From Comamonadaceae bacterium (GTDB taxonomy: Bacteria > Pseudomonadota > Gammaproteobacteria > Burkholderiales > Burkholderiaceae_C): DNA of 35,916 nucleotides. A model generated the notes under the pieces. That model made no database searches, was not told the origin of the DNA, and worked only from the letters and a program-made list of their open reading frames with translations. Of the stretch, positions 30,617 to 35,916 are shown in pieces (the stretch's first letter is position 1; every line of letters starts with the position of its first letter). The stretch spans positions 1-35,916 of the forward strand of contig BJGT01000020.1 of NCBI GenBank assembly GCA_014190675.1, in the 5' to 3' direction. A program made the position numbers and the translations under genes.

Positions 30617-31693
30617 TCAATGCTTGATCAGGTCGCTGGCGGCAATCTTGTTGCGCTTGAACATGCCTTGCCGGTAGAACGGAAACAGCGACACGTAGGT
30701 CTTCAGGCGGACCCAGTAACCATTGAGTCCGCGCGGCTCAAACAGCACAAAAAGGATCACCAAGACCCCGAAGCTCACGGATTCCAAAACGGGCAACTCA
30801 GCGACTCCGGACGGCAAAAAATTCTTGATGCCCACGATGATCTGCGGCAGGAGAATAAAGAACATGGCACCAAACACCGCGCCGTGCAAGGAGCCCAGGC
30901 CGCCAATGATGATCATCATGAGAAACTCCACCGACACCATGATGCCAAATTGTTCGGGACTGATGTAAGACAGCTTGTGCGCGTACAGCGCGCCGGCTAG
31001 GCCGGTCGCTACCGCCGAAATAGCAAATGCCGTAGTTTTGAACTTCGCCAGATTGATGCCCATGCTCTCAGCCGCCACATCGCTGTCGCGCAATGCACTC
31101 AAGGCGCGACCGGTTCGCGATCTCAGCACATTGAGAACGACCAGCATCACCAGCCAGAACACGATGCCTGAGAGGTAATACATGTGGACCGGGCCAGACA
31201 GCTTTAAACCGAAAATGACGGGGTCATTGACGGTCATGCCGCGATTTCCGCGCGTTACGCTGCTCCAGCGCACAATCACTTCTTCGACGATGAATGCGAA
31301 GGACAAAGTTGCCATGGCCAGGTAGACCCCCTTCACACGCAAGGCCGGCAGTCCGATGATGATGCCAACAAGACCAGACAAAGCACCGGCAGCCACAAAG
31401 GCCGGCAAAAACGCCATACCGCGGAACTGCAACACCGCCGCTGTGTAAGCCCCCACCGCGAAAAAAGCGGCATGGCCAAGCGATATCTGGCCGGTGTAGC
31501 CCACCAACAGCATCATGCCCACAGCCACGATGCCGTAAATGAAAACGAAAGTGGCCTGGCTCAGGATGTAGCCATCGGCAGCCAGGGGCAACAACAGCAG
31601 GCCGGCAAAAAGAGCCAGGTATTGCCACAACGTGAAACGATCGGGAAACAGCCGCAGATCATCCCGGTAAGAGGTTCGTTTGGGGAAATACAT
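30617..31693 (-). CDS. livM: Branched-chain-amino-acid-type ABC permease LivM
   Basis: A 358-residue inner membrane protein with about nine to ten helices. Recognisable LivM parts are MMLLVGYTGQISLGHAAFFAVGA cut into TM3 and TM4 (GYTGQISLGHAAF), LRVKGVYLAMATLSFAF, RALSALRDSDVAAESMGINL, which forms the cytoplasmic loop that contacts the ATPase, and MMIIIGGLGSLHGAVFGAM. It is preceded by livH with 12 bases between them. A 35-residue charged C-terminal tail (LKTYVSLFPFYRQGMFKRNK) follows the last helix. It would make the translocation path together with LivH. Confidence 0.92.
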   Translation of the reverse strand: MYFPKRTSYRDDLRLFPDRFTLWQYLALFAGLLLLPLAADGYILSQATFVFIYGIVAVGMMLLVGYTGQISLGHAAFFAVGAYTAAVLQFRGMAFLPAFVAAGALSGLVGIIIGLPALRVKGVYLAMATLSFAFIVEEVIVRWSSVTRGNRGMTVNDPVIFGLKLSGPVHMYYLSGIVFWLVMLVVLNVLRSRTGRALSALRDSDVAAESMGINLAKFKTTAFAISAVATGLAGALYAHKLSYISPEQFGIMVSVEFLMMIIIGGLGSLHGAVFGAMFFILLPQIIVGIKNFLPSGVAELPVLESVSFGVLVILFVLFEPRGLNGYWVRLKTYVSLFPFYRQGMFKRNKIAASDLIKH

Positions 31694-31705
31694 GGTGAAG
31701 CAGGC

Positions 31706-32578
31706 CTATACGCGACGTTTGGACTGAATGCCGAACAAGCCCTGGGGGCGCACCATGAGCACCAACAAAAGCAGGATGTAAGCAGCCACATTGTTGATGC
31801 CCTCAGGCAGGTAGAGAACGGCCATCGATTCGACGACACCGATGATGACCCCGCCGACGATCGCTCCAGGAATACTCCCGAAACCACCCAGCACAGCCGC
31901 TGGAAAAGCCTTCAGCCCGACATAGCCCATGTTGACCTGTACAAAGGCAATCGGCGCCAGCATGATGCCAGCCACACCAGCCGTGGCCGCGCCAAGCGCC
32001 CAGATCAGGGAATGCACTTTTTGCACCGGGATACCGACGTAGTAGGCCGCCAACTGGTTTTCTGATGTCGCCTGCATCGCGATGCCGATACGGCTGTAGC
32101 GAAAGAAGACATACAAGGCGGCCACCAACACAATGGTGAGCACAATGATCGCCACATGTTCCTGACTGAGCACCACCTCGCCAACCCGAACCACGCGGTT
32201 GTAGAACGGCGTCTGCAGCGTAAAGGTCTCGGGTCCCCAAATTACACTGGCAAAGGCACGCAATAGGATCGACAAGCCCAAGGTGACCACGATCACCGCC
32301 AGAATGCCTTGCCCAGCCAATGGGCGCAACAAGAAGCGGTTGAGCAGCATGCCAAACACGGTCATGCAAGCAATTGCCAGCAACAACCCTATCCAATAGG
32401 GCATCTTGAGGATCTCGATGAAGGTCAAGCCTAGGAACGCACCCACCATCATGACTTCACCATGGGCGAAGTTCACGATATCGGTGGCCTTGTAGATCAG
32501 GACAAAGCCCAGGGCCACCAAGGCGTAGACGCAACCTACTGCGATTCCACTGACAAGTTGTTGCAGGAATTCGTTCAT
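31706..32578 (-). CDS. livH: Branched-chain-amino-acid-type ABC permease LivH
   Basis: A 290-residue inner membrane protein with about eight helices. The start LVSGIAVGCVYALVALGFVL and KATDIVNFAHGEVMMVGAFL are the LivH signature; RIGIAMQATSENQLAAYYVG is the ATPase-contact loop, and KAFPAAVLGGFGSIPGAIVG the conserved late segment. It is the first of the four downstream transporter genes, separated from the binding-protein gene by a 145-bp gap that contains a hairpin and T run (32590-32639). No strong ribosome-binding site is seen before the ATG. Confidence 0.93.
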   Translation of the reverse strand: MNEFLQQLVSGIAVGCVYALVALGFVLIYKATDIVNFAHGEVMMVGAFLGLTFIEILKMPYWIGLLLAIACMTVFGMLLNRFLLRPLAGQGILAVIVVTLGLSILLRAFASVIWGPETFTLQTPFYNRVVRVGEVVLSQEHVAIIVLTIVLVAALYVFFRYSRIGIAMQATSENQLAAYYVGIPVQKVHSLIWALGAATAGVAGIMLAPIAFVQVNMGYVGLKAFPAAVLGGFGSIPGAIVGGVIIGVVESMAVLYLPEGINNVAAYILLLLVLMVRPQGLFGIQSKRRV

Positions 32579-32589
32579 CAGGTTGGCTG

Positions 32590-32639
32590 AAAAAAAAGCT
32601 CAGGATGCCGGGCATCGTCCCCTGTAACAGGCCCGGCAT
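32590..32639 (-). terminator. Attenuating terminator between binding-protein gene and livH
   Basis: On the minus strand ATGCCGGGC pairs with GCCCGGCAT (9 bp, loop of 17 bases that can itself fold as CTGT-T-ACAG), and seven bases further come eight T. This resembles an intrinsic terminator, though the long loop and the gap before the T run make it imperfect. It lies after the binding-protein gene, so partial read-through would give more receptor than permease. Confidence 0.6.
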
Positions 32640-32723
32640 GCTACCGGGCCCGGATGGTGATATCCGTACGCACGCAACACTCGCCCCACAGCTTGCATCG
32701 TCGGGGCAAGGCGCGGCAAATAG

Positions 32724-33899
32724 TCACTGAACGGGCTGCAATTCACCACCTTCAGGAACCCAACGACCACCTTCTACCTTGTAGAGCAGGGCGCCACGCA
32801 TGCCTTTGTGATCCTTGTCGCTGAAATTAACCGTGGGTCCGCCAAAAATAGTTTTATAACCCTTGATGGATTCAACGCCCTTTACCAGCGAGTCTACGGT
32901 CAGGTTCGGGCCGGCACGGCGCAGGCTTTCAGCGGCCAGGTGTACGATGGCATAGCCATAGGCCCCATACAAGGAACCGGGCTGGTTGTACTTGGCTTGG
33001 TATTTCTTCAGCCACTCCTTGACAGCAGGCGGAGAACGATCGGGGTCCGGGTTGGGGATAACAACTGCAGCATGCACACCTTCCATGGCCTCCTTGCCCA
33101 GTCTTAGCGTTGACTCATCATAGGTGTTGGAAGAGGCAAGGATCGGTATATTCCAGTTGCGGCGACGCACCTCCTGCACAATGCCGGCGGCAGGTGCAGG
33201 CACTGTGCCCAGCAGCAGCATGTCGCAGTTGCCTCGCTGCATGCGCGCGACCTGAGCGCTGAAATCAGTTGTGCCGCGCTTGTAGCCAACCTCCTCAATG
33301 ATCTGGAGCTTGGCGGCCTTGAGGGCACGCTCCACCCCCTCTTTCACATCGGCGCCAAAACCATCATCCTGGTAGATGAAGCAAAAACGCTTCTTGCCCT
33401 GATCGGCAAAGTGCTTGACAGCTGGGGCCATGGTGTCACCGTTGGTTGGAAAGAATGCAAAACTGATCTTCTCCAACGGCTCGGTGAACATCGGGCTACC
33501 CGCCCAGGCAAAAAGATTCGGTACGCCAGACTTGATCAACATCGGGTAGGTGGCTTCCGCGGGGGCATTGCCGGTGGCCATGATCAGCGCAAAAATGCCA
33601 TCTTTGTCAATCATTTTCTGAGTGACCAGAACCGCCTTTTTGGGGTCATAGCCAGAATCTTCCCAAATAATGCGTAACTTGCGGCCGTGAATGCCGCCAG
33701 CCGCATTGATCTCCTCCTCTGCCATCTTGCCGGCGTTGACGCCGGCTCGCCCCAGTTCGGCGATTGGCCCAGACAAGTCAATGTGACTGCCGAGCAGGAT
33801 TTCATCTTTGGTAACGCCGCGTACTTGCGCGCTGGTGTTCGCCGCCACAAGCGTGGCCACAACGGCAATGGCGACGAGAGAAGTCTTCTTAAAGCCCAT
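32724..33899 (-). CDS. Periplasmic binding protein, LivK/HAAT type
   Basis: A 391-residue type I binding protein with a signal peptide (FKKTSLVAIAVVATLVAANT, cleaved after TSA-Q near residue 24). Family features are GVTKDEILLGSHIDLSGPIA at the mature start, AEEEINAAGGIHGRKLRIIW, SYDP-type turn in EDSGYDPKKAVLVTQKMI, CFIYQDDGFGADVKEGVERA and RVSG-like late PGSLYGAYGYAIVHLAAESL. It is at the long end of the family (LivK about 350), like the receptors for aromatic or short organic acids. AGGAG precedes the ATG. It is the first gene of the liv operon and is read from the promoter at 33975-34003. Confidence 0.92.
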   Translation of the reverse strand: MGFKKTSLVAIAVVATLVAANTSAQVRGVTKDEILLGSHIDLSGPIAELGRAGVNAGKMAEEEINAAGGIHGRKLRIIWEDSGYDPKKAVLVTQKMIDKDGIFALIMATGNAPAEATYPMLIKSGVPNLFAWAGSPMFTEPLEKISFAFFPTNGDTMAPAVKHFADQGKKRFCFIYQDDGFGADVKEGVERALKAAKLQIIEEVGYKRGTTDFSAQVARMQRGNCDMLLLGTVPAPAAGIVQEVRRRNWNIPILASSNTYDESTLRLGKEAMEGVHAAVVIPNPDPDRSPPAVKEWLKKYQAKYNQPGSLYGAYGYAIVHLAAESLRRAGPNLTVDSLVKGVESIKGYKTIFGGPTVNFSDKDHKGMRGALLYKVEGGRWVPEGGELQPVQ

Positions 33900-33974
33900 A
33901 GCATCTCCTGTTGGTTATATGGTTTGGCGTGTTACCACCTCCGTTGACGCGGCTCTTTGCGGCCTGTCAAATCA

Positions 33975-34003
33975 AGTATAGTTAGTTTGACTAAGAAAGT
34001 AAA
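33975..34003 (-). promoter_or_regulatory. Probable liv operon promoter with embedded operator
   Basis: On the minus strand, TTTACT (34003-33998), a 17-base spacer and TATACT (33980-33975) form a credible sigma-70 promoter, 76 bases upstream of the binding-protein start. Within the spacer, TTAGT-TTG-ACTAA (33982-33994, plus strand) is a 5-bp inverted repeat, the usual size and place for a TetR- or GntR-type operator. TTGACT at 33987-33992 could also be a -35 box for the rightward DUF1295 gene. The regulator is not in the window. Confidence 0.55.
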
Positions 34004-34067
34004 GAATTTCGATGTCGCGCACTTGTCAGTCCCCAATCGCGATGACAAACCCCTCCGAGGAGACCGC

Positions 34068-34880
34068 ATGACAGAACTGATCACGCCCATGATGCCAGTG
34101 TTCGCCAATACCGCGCTGTTCATCGCCGGGTTTTTTGTGCTCACACTGTGGGTGATCAGCGTTGCAATGCGAGATTCAAGTATCGTCGATATCTTCTGGG
34201 GACTGGGTAGCGCCGCTGTGGCCTGGGTGGCTTGGCTCACGGTGGGCGGCGGCGGCACCCGTGCGACGCTGGTGCTTTTGCTGGCGACCGTTTGGGGCGT
34301 GCGGCTTGGCCTGTATATCGGCATCCGAAATTGGGGTGCTGAAGACCGCCGTTATGCGCGGCTGCGACAGCACGTGACTGAGCAAGGCCGCAACTACGCC
34401 CTGTACAGCCTGCGCGCCGTTTTTGGCCTGCAAGGTCTGCTGATGTTTTTGTGCACCATGCCCATCGTGGTCGCGATCGCTATGCCATCGTCCAGCCCAC
34501 CCAGCCTGCTATTTTGGATCGGCTTTGGGCTGTCGTCTGCCGGTCTCACGGTGGAGGCTCTGGCCGATTGGCAAATGGCTCGCTTCCGGCGTCAAAGGCA
34601 ATCGCCCGGCGAGGTCATGGACAAAGGCCTATGGCGTTATTCTCGCCACCCCAACTACTTCGGTGAAATGCTGGTTCAATGGGGCTTGTATCTGATGGCA
34701 TGCGACACTGGACTGATCGGCATGTTGACCATCTTTGCCCCAGCACTGTTAAGTGCCATGATCATCGGGCCGCTGGGCGCCAACCTGCTGGAGCGCCGAT
34801 TGGGCAAGAAAAACCCAGGCTATCAAGACTACATCCGGCGGACCAGCGCATTCATTCCTTGGCCACCCCGTCAACACTGA
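34068..34880 (+). CDS. DUF1295 membrane protein (steroid 5-alpha-reductase-like)
   Basis: A 270-residue inner membrane protein with about six to seven helices. It belongs to DUF1295, a group within the steroid 5-alpha-reductase/isoprenylcysteine methyltransferase-like superfamily: DSSIVDIFWGLGSAAVAW near residue 33, RLGLYIGIRNWGAEDRRYAR near residue 85, and the signature end MDKGLWRYSRHPNYFGEMLV near residue 190, where RHPNYFGE is the conserved cofactor-side motif. Members are often near lipid or steroid catabolism genes; the reaction is not established. GAGGAGA before ATG 34068 fixes the start (the frame is open from 33957). The enoyl-CoA hydratase follows after 27 bases. Confidence 0.88.
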   Translation: MTELITPMMPVFANTALFIAGFFVLTLWVISVAMRDSSIVDIFWGLGSAAVAWVAWLTVGGGGTRATLVLLLATVWGVRLGLYIGIRNWGAEDRRYARLRQHVTEQGRNYALYSLRAVFGLQGLLMFLCTMPIVVAIAMPSSSPPSLLFWIGFGLSSAGLTVEALADWQMARFRRQRQSPGEVMDKGLWRYSRHPNYFGEMLVQWGLYLMACDTGLIGMLTIFAPALLSAMIIGPLGANLLERRLGKKNPGYQDYIRRTSAFIPWPPRQH

Positions 34881-34907
34881 CATTCGCTTCGACTTCTGGA
34901 GAGCCCA

Positions 34908-35735
34908 ATGGAGACCGACATCCTGACTAACCTGGAAGGTGGCATTCTGACCGTGACACTCAACCGTCCGGCTTCGATGAATGGACTCACGATCTCAATG
35001 ACGCGGGAACTCAACGACCGCCTGCGCGAAGCCGCTGCAGCACCTGATGTGCGTGTAGTCGTTCTGACCGGTGCGGGCAAGTCCTTCTGCGCAGGCGGCG
35101 ACATCAAGGAGTTCGAAGCGATCGACCGCCATGATCCGCAATGGTTGAAATGGAAAGATGATCGCATTTGGAATGACATCGACAACTCGGCTGAACGCAC
35201 CCGCCGTGCTAGCGAAGGGCCGCTGCTGTTACATGGCATGCCCAAGCCCACGATAGCCATGGTGCGCGGCGCTTGCGTAGGAGCCGCCACTGCACTGGCA
35301 GCAGCCTGCGACTTTCGCATCGTGTCTGACACCGCATTTTTCTCGACGGCCTTCGCGCGCATCGGCATTTCGGGCGAGTTGGGTGCTAGTTATTACCTCA
35401 GCAAACTGGTTGGCGTCGCCAAGGCGCGTGAACTGTTCTTCTTCGCTGACCGCGTCCCCGCGGCAGAGGCATTAAGGATCGGGCTGGTCAACAAAGTAGT
35501 ACCCGATGCCGAGCTCCGCGACGAGGTGGCCATCTTCGCCCGGCGCCTGGCGGACGGCCCACCGTTAGCCTACCGATTCATCAAGGCCAACCTCAATGCT
35601 GCAGAAACTCATACCGCCGAAGACATGGTGGCGATGGAGGCCTTGAACCAGGTACGAGTTCTGCGCAGCGATGATGCCAAAGAGGCCATCTCAGCGTTCT
35701 TCGAAAAGCGAACGCCAAAATTCACCGGTCATTGA
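34908..35735 (+). CDS. Enoyl-CoA hydratase/isomerase (crotonase family)
   Basis: A 275-residue crotonase-fold protein. The oxyanion-hole parts are KSFCAGGDIKEF near residue 60 and VRGACVGAATALAAACDFRI near residue 120. The segment that carries the catalytic acids in hydratases reads FARIGISGELGASYYLSKLV; the first acid (Glu144 of rat hydratase) is replaced by an Arg/Ile pair, while a Glu remains at or near the second position. That pattern is closer to PaaG-type isomerases than to true hydratases. GGAGAG precedes the ATG. It is 27 bases from the DUF1295 gene and presumably in the same transcript, divergent from the liv operon. It fits a CoA-ester pathway for the imported acid. Confidence 0.88.
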   Translation: METDILTNLEGGILTVTLNRPASMNGLTISMTRELNDRLREAAAAPDVRVVVLTGAGKSFCAGGDIKEFEAIDRHDPQWLKWKDDRIWNDIDNSAERTRRASEGPLLLHGMPKPTIAMVRGACVGAATALAAACDFRIVSDTAFFSTAFARIGISGELGASYYLSKLVGVAKARELFFFADRVPAAEALRIGLVNKVVPDAELRDEVAIFARRLADGPPLAYRFIKANLNAAETHTAEDMVAMEALNQVRVLRSDDAKEAISAFFEKRTPKFTGH

Positions 35736-35741
35736 GCGGCC

Positions 35742-35765
35742 TGCCCGACCCTTAAGCGCCGGGCA
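35742..35765. terminator. Possible bidirectional hairpin between convergent genes
   Basis: TGCCCG (35742-35747) and CGGGCA (35760-35765) can pair around a 12-base loop, between the convergent hydratase and aminotransferase genes. There is no T run on either side, so this is a weak terminator candidate. Confidence 0.3.
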
Positions 35766-35773
35766 AGCACAAA

Positions 35774-35916
35774 TCAAACGGAGGTCACAGCGCGCAGCGC
35801 CTGCACCAGCCGGTCCAGATCGGCCTCAGAGGTGTAGATGGCCGGGGACACGCGAATGCACTGGCCCTTGGCCACACCGGCACGCCGCACCGTAAACACA
35901 CCAAACTGGTCGCGCA
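35774..35916 (-). CDS. Class V aminotransferase, C-terminal part (cut by window edge)
   Basis: The minus strand is open from the window edge to TGA at 35774-35776, giving 46 residues: RDQFGVFTVRRAGVAKGQCI, then RVSPAIYTSEADLDRLVQAL and a short end. The pattern R-V-S-P-x-I-Y-x-S-E-x-(D/E)-L-D-R-L at the C-terminus is typical of class V PLP aminotransferases (cysteine desulfurase and isopenicillin-N-epimerase-like group), where this Arg binds the substrate carboxylate. The PLP lysine and most of the protein lie outside the window, so the reaction cannot be named. It converges on the hydratase gene. Confidence 0.75.
   Translation of the reverse strand, partial: RDQFGVFTVRRAGVAKGQCIRVSPAIYTSEADLDRLVQALRAVTSV

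Overview
The window looks like chromosomal DNA of a GC-rich Betaproteobacterium, most likely Burkholderiales, family Comamonadaceae. The signs are a Bug/TctC-type binding protein beside AtuA genes, a liv-type ABC cluster with acyl-CoA ligases, and the general codon and GC style. This placement is inferred from gene content; no rRNA, tRNA or other phylogenetic marker is present. No complete insertion sequence, integrase, prophage or CRISPR array was seen.

Layout. (1) 1-3,280 is an accessory patch. It holds the end of a membrane protein, a short relic of a dihydrolipoamide dehydrogenase gene, and three type II toxin-antitoxin pairs in 2.5 kb: an RHH/PIN pair, a HicAB pair whose toxin seems to have lost its usual start codon, and a second HicAB pair with a perfect 22-bp palindrome upstream. 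A degenerate intergenic repeat and unidentified coding relics lie among them. (2) 3,285-10,196, minus strand, is one long co-directional run read from atuA: AtuA, a detached AtuA C-terminal domain protein, a Bug/TctC binding protein, a serine hydrolase, a stand-alone J-domain protein and three proteins I cannot assign. (3) 10,321-14,183, plus strand: a PuuE/NodB-like deacetylase, PsiE, a two-CBS protein and the ABC-F ATPase Uup. (4) 14,361-21,758, minus strand, is a tight six-gene operon: GMC oxidoreductase, nucleotidyltransferase, complete Fe/AEP/polyamine-type ABC importer, and a PP2C-like phosphatase. (5) 21,960-26,819: two SDRs, a DmdA/GcvT-family protein and an acyl-CoA ligase in alternating orientation. 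(6) 26,846-33,899, minus strand: a branched-chain-amino-acid-type importer (binding protein, LivH, LivM, LivG, LivF), followed by an atypical acyl-CoA ligase and an NTF2-like protein. (7) 34,068-35,735, plus strand: a DUF1295 membrane protein and an enoyl-CoA hydratase/isomerase, divergent from the liv cluster. The end of a class V aminotransferase closes the window.

How the genes may work together. Regions 6 and 7 look like uptake and CoA-dependent breakdown of an organic acid, with a promoter and inverted repeat in the shared 168-bp divergent region. Region 4 combines import with an FAD oxidoreductase, a nucleotidyltransferase and a phosphatase; its substrate cannot be read from the sequence. 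The two best candidates for undescribed biology are this six-gene operon and the J-domain-plus-three-unknowns block at 3,285-6,193.
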